Positions 39,788-53,653 are shown, counted from the stretch's first letter. The stretch: 64,000 bases of DNA from Melanocharis versteri (GCA_013397845.1 VZTG01001083.1:1-64000), one strand, 5' to 3'. Numbers and translations are program-made. The notes: generated by a model not told the origin, from the sequence alone.

Positions 39788-40372
39788 TGTCAGGTTTGGG
39801 TGAAGGGCAGTCAATTTTCCCCACAGCAGCTCTCACAGTGCTGCGCTTTGCATTCGTAGCTGGGAAGATGTTGACAATACACCAGTTTTTTGGCTACTGC
39901 TGCGGAGCTCTGGCACAGCATCAGCGCTGTCTCTCCAACACTCCCCACACTCACCAGTAGGCTGGTGGGCAGGATCTTGGGAGGAGACCGCCAGAACAGC
40001 TGATCCAAACTGATCAAAGAGATTTTCCATGCCATAGGGCATCTGCTCAGATATAAAGGCTAAGAGAAAGGCTAGAGGATGGAGTGGGGAGGTGGGCATT
40101 TGTTATTTACAGCCTTTGCCTTCTGAAGCAACTGCTACTTGATCTGAAGCCCTGCTTCCCACGAAGTGGACAGACATCTCTATAAGGAATAAGATCTTCT
40201 GGTTTTTCTCTTTGCTTGGCATGCATGTGACCTTCAGCTTTCCTTTTGTAAATTGCTATTATCTTAAACCACAAGGTTTTCTCCATCTTATTTTCTCACC
40301 CCGTCCTGCTGGAGAGGGGGTGATAGACAGGCTTGGCGGGCACCTGGCACTAGCCAAGGACTACCGACCACA
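39788..40372 (+). mobile_element. Solo LTR remnant of an avian endogenous retrovirus (ERVL-like)
   Basis: The order of landmarks matches an LTR type widespread in birds: GAAGATGTTGACAATACACC, TTTTTTGGCTACTGCTGCGG, CAGAACAGCTGATCCAAACT, a TATA-like TATAAAG at 40052-40058, GAAGCCCTGCTTCCCACGAA, TTTTCTCACCCCGTCCTGCT, AGAGGGGGTGATAGACAGG, and an end at CCGACCACA. No retroviral coding sequence flanks it, so it looks like a solo LTR. The 5' edge (a TG at 39788) is uncertain, and I could not confirm a target-site duplication. It lies in intron 6, antisense to the gene. Confidence 0.75.
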
Positions 40373-42294
40373 TAGAGGAAAGTAAGTCAAAAATAGTAGG
40401 AAAATTAGAGAAAAGGTCTAATGCTTCAGAGAAAAAAACCCCGAATTCTTGTGTCGAAATATAGCAGTATGTAGATATAAAAATTATTAACAGATTAGAC
40501 CATTTGATCAGGCCAACAATTTGTACCCTTTTAATGTAGCTCAACAGCTATTTCACAGAGCAGTTCTCTGGACAAATATTCAGTAGTGAAAAGTCCAGTC
40601 CATCTCCCTAGCTTAAAAGATTATAGAAATAACAAGTGTCAATTATTTGGTCTACTGTATAGCACTGAAATCAGGCTAGTCCAGGAACAAATACCATGAC
40701 TACAAAACCATACTAATGAAATGGAAACGAACTCATCAGCTTTCATATTGAATCACTGAAGGTACCCTGATGGTTTCAGTATTGCTGGTTGTGGCACTGG
40801 TAAATGTACTCCCTCTAGGATAGGCACATTTCTCCCAAATCTTTGCCCAAAAACTTTAAATGAGCAAGCTGAAGGAGCCACATTGAATTTGGCTGTTGAA
40901 CAAAAAGACTACTAAATTTTCATCACTTGTATTTCAAACGTGCTAAGCAGAAGTACATTTTGCAAGAAGCCTAAGATGGGTGTTTTTTCCTTGAAAAGAG
41001 ATGATTCACATTACACATATTATGATCTTTCAAGGGTGAACATACTTCATTTGTTGTGACATCTATGGAGGATTACCAGCTCTCAACAGGTGTTAAGGGC
41101 ATCAGAGAACTAACCCATTGCTTTGCAACATCTTGCAGTCTTAACTTCTTTCCAAGGAGAAATATAACTGAAGCTTTATATTGCTTTAAGAAGAAATTGG
41201 TGCACCAGAGAAGGGAAAAGGCCCCAACACAACATGACAAAAAAAGCCCTACAACCGGTAGGTGAAATTTACAAAAATTAAAGAATATACAGGGAAGAAA
41301 AATCTATTATGGAACCATATAAAGTACAAACATAGGTCCTTGTTGAGAACCATTGTTACATGTATTCCAAAATGCCAAGTCATTCCCACATTTTAAGGCT
41401 ATTAATTTGTTGACGAATCCATTCAGTGTAGATAGCTGGGTGAGCAGCTTCAGTGGGAGCTGCAGGTTGAGCTCCGGGTGGGAACTCCAAGCCGTGAAAT
41501 CCCAACCCTTTGCACAACAAAGGTCACAGGGACCTTGCCAAGCATCCACACATTAAGAGTAGGAAATTATACAAGAGATTTGTCTAAGGTGTTCTATTTT
41601 TTTTCCTGTTCAAAAAATTTTAATTTCCATGAAAAATATTTCAGCACATTTTTACTTTTTAAAAGAATAGTCTAAAAATGTGTTCCAGCAATGTAAGAAA
41701 GCTTAAATATTTTTATAGAGACATGATTTTTCAATTTCATGTTTTCTAACTGCACATGTAGAAAGCTATAAAGAAAAAATACTTGTTTAAATTTTTCAGG
41801 TTTTTTTAAAATAACATTTTTTAATAATATATGATCTTGTAAACCTACTACTTTTACTGTAACATAATTTTAAATTAGTAATACATGCTTTATGAATAGT
41901 ACCACCTCAGCCAAAGACATTTATATAATTATTTTTAAAATTAATAACAGGGTCCATTTTTTATTTGGAGCTTGGATTTTTACTGCAAGATGTATTTTCA
42001 CATTTTCTATTATTTAATACAAAGAAAAATGAGACTAAACTTTAGATTCCCATTCAAATGCAGCACTTTAAAACAGCCTCCTCATAACAATACAGATCAT
42101 GTCAAAGGAAATGAGAAATATTTTTCAGCATAAGTCATTAAAAACCTCAAAATCACACAGTGAAGTCAAGATGAAATATAACAATGGAAATATTTACAGT
42201 AGACAAGGCTCTTAGAAACAAAAGCTCATGCTCTCATTAGCTGCCTCCATCTTGAAGAGTTCCAAACAGAATCAGTGCATAAAATCAGACTCAC

Positions 42295-42482
42295 CTTCTG
42301 AATGGTTATGATTCCCTCCTGGGTGTCTTTGTCAACAGAAATTTTGAATACTCCCAAACCATCACCATCCACAATCTTGTACTCCATTTCAGCATTAGGT
42401 CCAACATCTGCATCTGCAGCTTTTATTCTGGCCACCACAGAAGCCACTGGCAAAGACTCTGGGACATTATACTGATATGATC
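42295..42482 (-). CDS. CDH19: CDH19 coding exon 6: first part of EC3
   Basis: This 188-bp exon lies between acceptor ATTTTGCAG and donor GTGAGT, entering in phase 1 and leaving in phase 0. It reads SYQYNVPESLPVAS, VVARIKAADADVGPNAEMEY, KIVDGDGLGVFKISVDKDTQ, EGIITIQK. DADVGPNAEMEY is the EC3 calcium segment, and DTQEGIIT is a recurrent type II cadherin motif. Confidence 0.95.
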
Positions 42483-43773
42483 CTGCAAAATTTAAAAAAT
42501 TAATGAATTCAGAGTCTTCTGGGACTGAAAGCCAAAAAATAAATCTAGCTTTCTTAAATCTACCTTCCTCTAAATCATGTGCCTGAACATTTACTCAGGC
42601 TACAAGAATATATTCTTCCATTTTGAAATAGAATTGCCCTTTTTGCTAGGTTTTCTTTGTGATAGACCCTAAGTACAACAGGCACAACTTCTTCATGTGA
42701 GAAGAGAAGTATAAGGCAAGGACACAAAAATAAAATTCAAAACTTAACTGCAAAACATGGTGTGAATCCCTGACATTGCATAAAATGTTTTAATTTGTTT
42801 TCCAGAAAAGAGGAAAGGAGAGCAAGTAAGCAAAATAATATCAATATAAAATCTTATTATTTTATGGCTGTATGTCTTGATTAGGCAGTTCACAATCAGA
42901 GTATCACTAGAAACGAATTCATTTCTTTAACAGTAAGTATATCATCTTGAAAATTCTAGCTTTTTTATTCAAGCACAAAATGATATATATGCTGTCAAAA
43001 AGGTATCAGAGTGCATTCTGTAGCCAATAACACCCTCACCTTCAAAAACAACTTCAGTTATTCTATTATTATTTCAAGCAGTTGGTGGCTTGAAATAACA
43101 GGAAATCTATTATGTACAGAGCTATTTTTTCCATCGTTAGAGGTGAGGCTGAAGCTGACATGAATATATCCTTCACATTACTTTAATTCTATGTTACCAA
43201 GTATTTTTTTTTTATTAAGAAAAAAGCACCCCAGACAGAACACTATGAATAAACTGAGCTCTTCAGGTTTAAGCATACAACCGTGTGCTCCTTTCTTTGG
43301 TTTGGATGAGAGCCACCTTGGTCAAAGAAATCAAACGGAGGGAAGGTGACTTTCCAGCTCTTTTGTGATTAACTCTTTAGGAAACACTGTAAGCATTTGA
43401 CAATGCCAAAGGAATATGAAAGATTAAGGGTCAAGCTAAAGAAACCTGAAGTCTAACTGGCAAGACCTAAATATCTATTAGGATATATATATTTTTTGTC
43501 TGTTTATTCATAGAGAGGAAGTAAAATAAATTAATAAATGTCCCTGCTGTACACCACTTCATTTCAACTGATCTGGTATGCATGAGGTAAAGAAAAACAA
43601 TGTTTAGTAAATAATAATAATAATTAATAATAATAATAATCTTTCAGTCATTGTTTAACCAAGTATTTAACATGGAAAATAAGCAATTTTTGTTTAGAAA
43701 TAGCACACTGTGTAAAGAAAATAGCAATGTTTAGGAATAATATTCCAAGTCATGTATTTACAAAGTAACTTAC
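42483..43773 (-). other. CDH19 intron 5
   Basis: Intron of 1.3 kb with an AAT microsatellite. Otherwise nothing recognised. Confidence 0.9.
43608..43640. repeat. (AAT)n microsatellite
   Basis: AAT units with one interruption (ATTAAT), located in intron 5, about 130 bp past the donor of exon 5. Confidence 0.92.
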
Positions 43774-43941
43774 TGCGTGGAAAGCGGGGCGGGTTGTCAT
43801 TGACATCAGTCAGGGTGACAGTTACAGACGTAGTCCCTGACAATCCCCCGTTCTGCCCAACCATGTCCTTCGCTTGGATAACTAAGAGGTACTGGTCCTT
43901 GGCTTCTCTGTCCATATTCGGAAGGGCAGTCTTGATAACAC
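43774..43941 (-). CDS. CDH19: CDH19 coding exon 5: second half of EC2
   Basis: This 168-bp exon follows the acceptor TTTCTGCAG and ends at donor GTAAGT, phase 1 at both ends. It reads VIKTALPNMDREAKDQY, LLVIQAKDMVGQNGGLSG, TTSVTVTLTDVNDNPPRFPR. MDRE and DVNDNPPRF are the EC2 and EC2-EC3 calcium motifs. Most type II cadherins have QAKDMGGQ here; the V after DM is shared in kind with cadherin-19 (recalled as QAKDMIGQ), which supports the orthologue call. Confidence 0.95.
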
Positions 43942-46133
43942 CTGCAGAAAGGCAAGATGTCAAGGATTGCACGAGCAAAAATACGCTACTGTGAAAGATG
44001 AGTTTGCTTTTGAAAGGCAACAGCGGATCAGTGACTGCAGCGAGAGTGGAACAAATTAATTCCAACATTAATATCACAGGTTTTGACTAGGAGTTGAACT
44101 GACATACCATAAGCTTATTTTAAATAGTCACCAAAACCCACCAATTTTTATTTAGTGCTAGATTCACTGGGTAACGCTGTGCATGACTGTGTTTTCCAAA
44201 TACCTTCTCCCTGAACTAGGCTTCATAATGTCTTGGATAACACTCCCTTCCCTGGAAGATGTAATCTTCTGTATTTGATTTCCCACTCTTTTAGAGGTAG
44301 GAAGAACAGAATATTCTGCATTCATTTTTAAGATTCTAAGGTCAAGATAAATTTCACTATCCTTTGAATACCCTTTCAACATATTAACTCTTACCAATAC
44401 TGATAACATGCCACACTTTGCAGATATATGAAATTACCTTATTTTACCATATATTGGATTTAACAATATCCACTTCTAAATCATTGGCACAGTTAAGAGA
44501 TTTTTTTGTTTATTAATGAAATACTTAAATATCTTAAGTAGTTTTTGTTATGTCCATTTGATGATCTGCATAATTAATTAATTAGTAATTACTGACGTGA
44601 AATGAAAACTAGAAGAAAATTCCGTGTTTCATACTTTCAGCTGTGCTGATATACATCAAAAAATAAATACGCCTTCTCAAAATATGATGATTTTATGAAT
44701 ATTTCATGCTCAGTACATAGTACAGCTGCTAACCCTGATTTCCAGAGGCAGCCGTTTACTCCACCAACACTTAGTGTCAGCAGTAAAAGAAACATAAACA
44801 AACTAAATAAAGAAGAGGCACATTGGGACACATATCTCTTCATCTGCTATTTGCTGAATGTTTGCTTAGAGTTTTATTTCTTTTTTCCCTTATGGATGCT
44901 GGACTTGCCATTAATTACCTCTGGGTTGAAACACTTATTTCACAAACAGACTGCCTGGCACTATTTCATCCATTTTACAGGACATGTTAAAATACAATTA
45001 ATATACGATTTCACAGTGTTATTGTTTCTATCTCGCTTTTTTTTGGGTTTTCTGTAATAGTTAAGTTACCAGGCAAAGTTATCCAGTCATTTGGAAGCAA
45101 ACTGTCATGCACACAGGAAATTTGAGCATCACATCATAGTGATGAAAATGTAAGCAAACATTTCAGTCTGAATTCTTCAAGATTTTGATTTAGTAGAAAC
45201 TACCATATTATTTTTCAAGGGCTGCCTGCAGTCATTGTGACAACATACATGGTACATAAACACGCACAGAGATGGAGAAAAACAAACAGGGAGAAAACCA
45301 CCATAAATCATAGTCATTGGAGGGAACAGGACAGTGGTGTATATCCCTGCTGAGCATGGATCTGTTTCAATATGAAGATAATTATAGTACTTATTTCTGC
45401 AAATTTAGATGTTGCTAAATAGAGTGTGACCTTTTGGTCATAACATTGGGACTCAGGTCTGATTGACATCACAGATTGTTTACGATAAAAAGGGTAAATA
45501 TTTTTTTTCTCTTTTGTCTCAGCTTGGCTATATCCAAAATGAAGATTATAACTCTTCTCCTTGTAAGTGTAAGTGAAGGCTCATGCACTAAACTGAAATG
45601 AGCAGAGCAAGAACCTACATTCCTGCTTTATGAAATGATATAGCAGAATGGGCAATATTTATTAAACCAACAGAAGATTAAAAGTTGCATTTGGTTGTGG
45701 CTTAAAAATATACACAAAATTTCAAGAAAATTGTAAAAAAATTGTTTCACCAGTAATATGCTTTGAAAGTTGCAGCAAAATGTTATATCTAATAAGCATA
45801 GGAAGCACAGTGTTTTCTTCTTCAAATTAAAATCTGAAAAAGAATATTCAATGTATTTTTAAATTTTCACTGATAAGAGAGATGACAAAGGGCAGCAGAC
45901 CAAGCAGCTGGTAGATTGAAAAGACAAGAATTTCCATTCCAGCAAAGTCTGTTTATTACATAGCTCAGATGTGCGGTTTTCATAATCTATTCTAAAGAAT
46001 AAGAGATTAAAAGATCAAAAAATCCTGAATGTATTCAATTAACAGAGAGGTCATATTAATAGTTCCTAGCAAGTTTTAATGCACATTTTCCTCTTTTTCT
46101 CAGCATTACTGCAAAGGGTTTATGTAAAGTTAC
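43942..46133 (-). other. CDH19 intron 4
   Basis: Intron of 2.2 kb. A 120-codon plus-strand ORF at 44695-45057 lacks any recognisable domain and is treated as chance. Confidence 0.9.
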
Positions 46134-46253
46134 CTGTTTTGGGCTCCACAGAGAAGTAAGGCTGTCCTTGCAATATGCTGTAAACCACTCGAGCACTGTT
46201 GCCATAAGTAGGATCATCTGCATCAGTGGCTGTCACTTGAACCACAGACGTAC
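46134..46253 (-). CDS. CDH19: CDH19 coding exon 4: first half of EC2
   Basis: This 120-bp exon lies between the acceptor TTTTACAG and donor GTAACT, phase 1 at both ends. It reads GTSVVQVTATDADDPTYGN, then ARVVYSILQGQPYFSV and EPKTG. DADDPTYGN is the calcium-binding segment of EC2 that pairs with the EC1-EC2 linker. It is too short to stand out as an ORF and was found by translating between splice sites. Length and phase match the type II cadherin pattern. Confidence 0.94.
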
Positions 46254-49200
46254 CTGTAAAATGTTTGAGGGACTATTGTACATGAAAGATACAAAAATCT
46301 GAACTACACTTATTCAATATGCTGTGCCAGGATATATCTGGAACAGTGTGAGGTGGCTTTTTCACAACCGTTTCTCATTTCCACGCTGACTCTGTTTAGT
46401 GTATCCAGCTCTACTTGTAAACTAGTAGTATCAGCTATTACAGAATTCCATTTTCCCAAATAGTCACAGGCTTTGACTCAAAGCAGTAAAAACCATCTCA
46501 CACAGTAGCTCCTCCTCTCTACCTCTGCCTTTGCTTGGTGGAAGATATGTGAGCAAAATTTCTGTAATGATGGTGAAGCCTGAAGTCTATTTGAGCATGA
46601 AATATAGTAGTAGTAGTTTTCCTTTTAAGAGAAGTCTGCATGCTGAAATTGTACTGACTTATCAGAAATACAAACATACATACATATATATGTTTTTACA
46701 AATTTTGATAAATGTACACAAAATTATCGTTAGCCTATAAAATCGTTTATTGCTTCGTAAGGTGAAGGAGAAGAGGCTGAAGAATTTCTTTCTCAGCTCA
46801 GAGACAACCTGGCGAAAGTTGTCTCTAAATTCCTTTAAAACATAGTAATTTCCTTCAATAATCTGCAACACTAATTTCCTTTGATATATCTGCAATATCA
46901 ATTGTGGTAATCTATTGTGTAAAGATTCCTTGAGCAAGAAATGTCTCTATGTTGACAGGAATAAGAAACCAAAATTTCTAACTGGCTAACAAGAAGGTTA
47001 TATTTTGTGAGAACCTCATTCTGCATCCAGCTCCTATTCATTATGTTCTCCATGTCAGTTCCCATTTGTTTTTGTTCTATACAACAACTTCCATGGTGTA
47101 TGCTGAGAGCAGAATAAAATAACACTTGGGAGCCAGGGCCTTGGCCATGGTCACCACCCTTTGATAGACAGAAAGAATTATTTTTTCTCACTGTCAGATT
47201 GTCTGGAACATTCAGACCTTCCACTGAACAGCCCAGGGACTCATTTGGAGGTGAGATTGCAAATTAATATTGTAGCAATTTGGCAGATGCCCAGTAAAGG
47301 TCTTCAAGAGAGGATCAGATTGCTTTACAGACTGGATTTAGACACACGATTAGAGAAAAGCATTTGTCAAACACAGTGTTCATTTTCTGAAAGAACATGT
47401 TTTTGACATGTGAAAATGAGACCAACAAGTCTTGAAATCACTTTTTAAGAACAAATTGCAATAGCAAGTGTCCATGGTAAACTTAAATTGTATTCTGGTC
47501 AGTTTTACTTGGATTTTTTCAGGAAATGGGACAAAGTTCTGGAATTCTTTCTATCTGATATAGTATATCTTCCATCCATTTTCCTCATCTTTTCCATTCT
47601 CAGGTAAGTAAAACATCATAAAAGGAGCCTGGGACAAGGTGGAAGGTTTGGAGAGAGGATGAAGTGCAGCCCTCCATAAAATGGAACTGATTACAAAGGA
47701 TGGGTCCTGCTTGAAAGAATTCTGACCAGAAATGATCATTTGTAAGATAAGTATATTCAGGTTATGGCCTAGCTAGCCCACATTCCTGATCTCTATTCCT
47801 GAAGTATCTATGACAAAGTAGTATGATTGCAATTCTATTTAAATGCAATTTTTCTCTCTTGTGACTTGTCTAATATTTTTGGACAGGGAAAAGGTTCTTC
47901 CCAACCTGAAATTTCACATGCAACTATTAAGTAGATGGAAAGTTTAAAAAGAAAATTGGTAGTTAATCCATCAAGTCATTTATCAGTTATGGGACTTAAA
48001 ATACATCAATTTTCTGTTCACCAGTAACTAAGAGCTTTGATTCAGTATGTCAAACTGATTTTACAGATTACTCTATAATGTAATTTCATACAGGGACCTA
48101 TTTTAAACTTGCCAAAGTCTATCCAGCTTTTGAGAACAAGGGTATCATAATGACTGTTTGACATGCCGTGTTCTTTGTGAAAGCCAGGCTTACCACATTT
48201 ACAAAGTCACTAAGCCCTGCCAATGAAGCTTACAATGTCTGCAAATATTGGCAAAAGTGCTTATAAACCTCACACACAGTTACGTCTTTGCTCCCTGCTC
48301 TTGCTGCTTTCAAGGGCTCCAGACCAATAAAAGATCAAAGAAATTACAAGCTCTGCAATCTCAGCACAGACATTTTCGAAATGCTGCAAGTTTGGAAGTG
48401 CTTGTTTGCTGTAAAAATCCGTTGATGTAGCAAACAAACCCTCTACATTCCCTGAGATGAATAAAGTCATTATCTGAATCAAACTGTCTCTCTCCTAAAA
48501 CACATGGATCCTTCAGAAAAGGGTGGTTTTTAAGAAGAAATTCTTTCTGCAATAATCCCATTTAAATGTAATCAGTAACTAAAAAACAATTATACTTTTC
48601 TAGTCCCTCTGTGCTAATCAACTTCTTCTAAACATCAATGGGGGGAAGATCTGAAACCCGTGCTATTTTCATTATTTCTTTACTAATCACACACACAAAA
48701 AAATTGAGCTTCTGAAGTCCCATGCTGAGAGGGAGATTTCTCCACAACATTTTTTTTTAAGAATGTGCCAGATAACAGAAGGTATTCTAACTATGTGGAA
48801 AGTCCTATGTGTAGGAAATCTGTTCCAAGGAAACATAATGCACAGAAAGATCTGTGTTTGAGGATTTCCAGAGATTTTTCAGAAGCAGATTGCTCTTGAA
48901 GAACAGGAGTTCCTTCAGAGTATGAAAATTGCTGTGCACTGCTGTCCTAATCTTTCTGCAATGGATTGATGTCAAATTAAAATACTTACTTCCCTTTAAA
49001 AAAACCCCAAAACATAAAGCTGTGGGGATACCTATGGATAGTAAATAAATCTAAAGGGTGAGGAAAAATGGGTAGTTGCATCATAGTTCCAAGTACATCA
49101 TCTTAGAAGAGTTTGTGTTCCTGCACTGAAATTGTCTTCCTTGTATTCCTGAACGCTTTGCCTTATGTTCCAGCAGAGACAGCCAGCTGTCACACATGCA

Positions 49201-52200
49201 TCCAAGATTAGGACTTACAGGTAACAGGGACAGTCAACAAATGGTACCACGCCTTTACTCCATCCAGCAAAATGAGTATTCCAATAAATCTCGTTTAGTC
49301 ACTATTGTTCAGAGCCCTGGAGTGCAAGTATAGACACAACAATTGTCTACCCCAATTGACCCTACCCCAAACTTTCATTAGTGACTTAATATAAACTGCA
49401 GCTTTGCAACTGTAACTTAAAATATTACTTACAGTTTGTGTATCTGATATGGGTTGAAAAAATAAGTATGTGTTATCTATTTAAAAAGTAACTTTCTCTT
49501 TTAGATATGGATTCCTCTACAATTATTTTTCTCTACAGTTTTGTCTTTTTAACAAAGCCTGGATATCAGTTCATTAAAAAGAATTCTACATGTAGCAATT
49601 TCATAAACATTTTCAGCAATTGTAGCAAGTACTGAGAAAAAAATCTGTGCTGCTTATCAAACTGTTCCATGTATTTCTTTTTTTGATAGGAGATAGTAAC
49701 AGACTTAATTCTGTGCGAATGGCACAGATTTCTGGTTTTATTTTCCAGAATGTTTAAGATAATTTTTAACATAATATTTAAAAGATATTAGTATAGATTA
49801 CTAAATTACAGTAATCTTAGAACTTGACTTATTTATACTAATATTAGTGCAAAAGGACTGGAGAATATTTGCAGAGAGGACCTTGAATTTAGAATGCTAT
49901 TTGTACTTAAATTTTCCCAAGTCAAGACTCAACAATGTTCCTGACATGCTGCAGAGATTAACCTTTTCTGTGGCAGGAAGAGAAACAGCTAAACTGGTTG
50001 CTGAAATCTGTTTGAGATCCTTCGAAGGGATCCATTTTGAATCGCCAAGTGTATTATTTTAGAAACCTCTACAGAGCTTTTTAGAAAGCTTGCTAGTAAC
50101 CTTCAGTATATTTTATGCAGATTTTGAAATAATGTTTTATGAGAAGCAATTCTGTGACTTCTGTTTTAATATTGGTGAGATCATTCAAAAGAAAACTGGT
50201 TTCCAAAACTAGATTAATGTAAAAAATGCCTAATTTTGAAACTGCACAAACTCTTAACAATTGAATTTTAGCCACATTAACAAATTAAAAATAGAGCTTT
50301 AAGGCAGTCAGTTATTAAAGGCATTAATTGGTATCAATTAACTATGTGTACTATGTCTAACATCCAAAACAATTCCATGATGGCATCACATTTCTACATG
50401 GTATCAGCTGCTACTAAAAACATTTAATACCTTTACTATCAATTTATCCATAATTCCTGCTAAATCCTTGTGTGCAACAATCCAGGCTGGTTCTGCCCAG
50501 TACCTTCTGGTATTTCTATGCTTCTACCACTGGGTCTCACCCACAGCTGATGCAGCAATGCCTCCACAGCCTTTCCCCTCCAGGAGTGTGAAGGGGGAGA
50601 GTCAGAACCCTCTTCACCTCCTCCCTCCCCTTTCCTCCCACAGTCTCGTCATGCTGCCTTCACTTGGGGACAAAACTCAAGACTGGTCCCAGCTAAGCAG
50701 CAAGGTTAGATAAAGGGAAGCAGAGGTGGCTCGTGCTTGAAGAGGGACATTTCCCCTTTGTTCAGGCTCTCAAAGCCCACTACACACTGTATCAAAGATT
50801 TAAGCCTGATACAATGCTTTTGCTTTCTTTTCTTTGTTATATAATTCAGATATTTCTATCCATCTCAGTCAGAGGTAATAAACATGGCATGAGAGATATT
50901 TGTTGTGCTGGGTAACAAGCAAAGCTGTTGATATGGCTGGAGAGCAGAGAAGATTAAACAAACTAGAACTATGTTGGGTATTGGAATTCTCATCCTCACT
51001 TCCCTTGGCTATAACTCAAACAGACCAGCATCTTTTTGTGCGAAATATAATGCTGCTCAATTTTTCAAGTACCAGACATACTTAAAAAAAAAAAAACTTG
51101 ACAAAAAACAAACCCTTATGATTTTCAGATAAGCCATATCTTTGGAGGGTTTTGCCATGGATAGATTTACAAGCCATCAAGATATTTACCCTGTTCAGGA
51201 TAATCAATCTAATTGGGCCTGACCCAAATATAATTTGAACCTGACCTGAAGTCATTTCAAATAAAAGAAGAGATTGACTTCAATTAGCCTTAGATAATGT
51301 CCAAAAATATTTGTCAAATAAAATACAGTACCATTATACTTGCATAACCAGCCTGTAGGTTAAAGGTTATAGTTTTCCTAGCTTTATAATTAATTTGGGT
51401 TTATAATCTTGTGATCACTTTCATTTCCTTTAATACCCAATTAAAAATACTTGTCATGGATATAATTTTAAACAAAATAGGAGAGAGATACTTTGTATCT
51501 CCTTAATATTTAATGGATGCTCTAGGTGATTAATTAAAAATTATGTTATATGAATAAAGTATGAATTGCTGTAACTATGTAAGACAAAGTGCGACAAAGT
51601 GTGACAAAGGAATTTCATGGTAATCCTTAACTCTGTAACAATGCAGTATTTGGTAGGTGTGTGATAGTAAACATGAAGATATTTAAAATTTGCAGTTTCA
51701 GGAAGTTCATGAATCTGAAACCACCTTTAGTTGACACAAATCTCAGAGTGCACAAGTCTCAGTTAATAATTTTGCATAATACTTCACCTGACTTGAAAAT
51801 ACATTTGATGTTGTATGGTCCATATGGGAGAGAATTTCTTTTACTCATTTATGATGTAAAGGTACAACAAAATATGCAAAGCAGCTCATTTTGAAAAAAT
51901 AGTCCTTGTATTCTCCACTGCACACAGTTCACTCTTGATTTCCAATATATTTTTGGAACAAATGGAGCATAGGTAGGAGTAGAGGCATGGATTTGTATGT
52001 GTAGGTAAACCTCATATATCTGTAGTAGTTGTCCGTACATCAATATGCCAATGCAAGGAAAGACAGAGGTAATAAATGCAAAAGAGAAATATGGAGATAA
52101 TTTCAGGTCATAAGACAAAAGTGAAAAAAAAATCCAATAGTTGCTCATGCTACATCTTACTTAAATAATTTTATTCTAAAACAAAAGGGCAACTTAATTA

Positions 52201-53653
52201 AGAAAAAAAAAAGACATATTTTAACACAACATATTTTTGAAGTGGATTATTTAGGTTTTATAGTCTTAGATTATCTGTTGTCTAGATTTTTTCAAAGTTC
52301 AGAGGTAAAAAGTTCTGTATCAAAAATTCATCTCCTCTCTGTTACTCTGCAAAAGCTGTGGTTCCTGTCTTTCTTCCAAGGCTAATATTGCCTCTTCAGC
52401 CATCCACATAGTGCTTGAATGACAATGAGCAAATGCCAAGTATCAACAAGAAACAGTGCCTATGCTCACTGCTAAGTAAAATAAATGTATAGAAAACTCA
52501 TTAGCAATGTTTTACTTATCTTCTATTGACTCCTAAACTGAGTTTCAAATATATAAGCAATGTTTACTACTGAGTGCTGCAGGGCACTTAGGTAGAGAAG
52601 ATTCTTTTTCTCTCTCTAGCTCCAATTTAGATGCATTGTTTAACATTCAAAACCACAGGAGATCATATTGAGGAAATTATAGCGAATTTTATGCACAGCC
52701 TTACTGTAAGAATACCACATTTTAAGATGGTTTAAAATCAATCAAGCAAAGAAAATCTTTATTTCAATCACCACAGAACTCTCAAGATGAAGTGAGCCTT
52801 CCCACATACATATTTCCCATAAAGTATGCTCTTGTGCCTTTTTTTATTATTATTATTATTATTTGTGTTTGGATTTATAATTTCATCTTAAAGTAACATT
52901 TACTAAAACATCTCTGGGCTAAACCTTAATCTGGTCTGAAAGAGTCAGATTTCAAAGGAACAGTAGCACCTGACAATAGATGAGCATTTGGTCACTTTAA
53001 AATGAAGAGACAGTGGATTTGATTCTGAAATTCTTCCTTAATGCAAACTCAGGAAAAATCAGCATCTCTTAGTTTCCAACAAAGGATCTAAAGCCTCTAA
53101 AACCCAATCTTCTCTGATTCCACTAGAACTTTGAATTATCTCAAGTTGTACCCCAGTTCCTGCCGCTTACATATATTCCCCAGAAAATGGGATTTCAGTG
53201 TTAGAAAAAATATTCAATAAACTATTACTAAAATGTGCAAAACTTACCAAAAAACTTACAGTACTCACTAGCAGGAATTTGAGGAGTTTGTTATGAACAG
53301 ACCTTATCTGAATAAAATTATAAATTATCACCTCTGAGCACCGTAACATAGGTGTGAAACTTATTACTGTTAATTGGAATTATAAAACAAAGCCTCTGGG
53401 CACTGGAATGAGAAATACACCATAACATGGTTATCTGAATCCTTGCATAGCTATTTGAGTTTCACAATATTTTTGAAAGGGTAAATACTTAATCTGGCAT
53501 GTTATTTCCAGTTAAGTCTTGAAATATCTAACTGTTGCAGGTGCCTCATAGATAATTAAGTAGCTTAGTGTGGAACAGTAAAAAATAATGAAACTTTTAA
53601 AAAGGCAATAGGAACAAATTTCCCACAACACCAACAGTGTATTTTGCACTTAC
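46254..53653 (-). other. CDH19 intron 3
   Basis: Intron of 7.4 kb, AT-rich, with a TTA microsatellite. A less AT-rich patch at about 50.47-50.72 kb includes a pyrimidine-rich run (CCTCCTCCCTCCCCTTTCCT) of unknown origin. No gene seen. Confidence 0.9.
52844..52863. repeat. (TTA)n microsatellite
   Basis: A short pure TTA/ATT run in intron 3 follows a T homopolymer. Confidence 0.9.

Larger units (their letters stand above)
30804..42294 (-). other. CDH19 intron 6
   Basis: Largest complete intron here (11.5 kb). It hosts the CR1 copy, the LTR and the poly-A/N tract. A 93-codon plus-strand ORF at 39071-39352 has no feature I recognise and is treated as chance. Confidence 0.9.

Noticed and set aside
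43752..43994. 80-codon plus-strand ORF overlapping exon 5
   Set aside because: Antisense shadow of CDH19 exon 5, which has clear splice sites and cadherin motifs on the minus strand.
44695..45057. 120-codon ORF on the plus strand in intron 4
   Set aside because: No recognisable domain and antisense to the cadherin intron; treated as chance.
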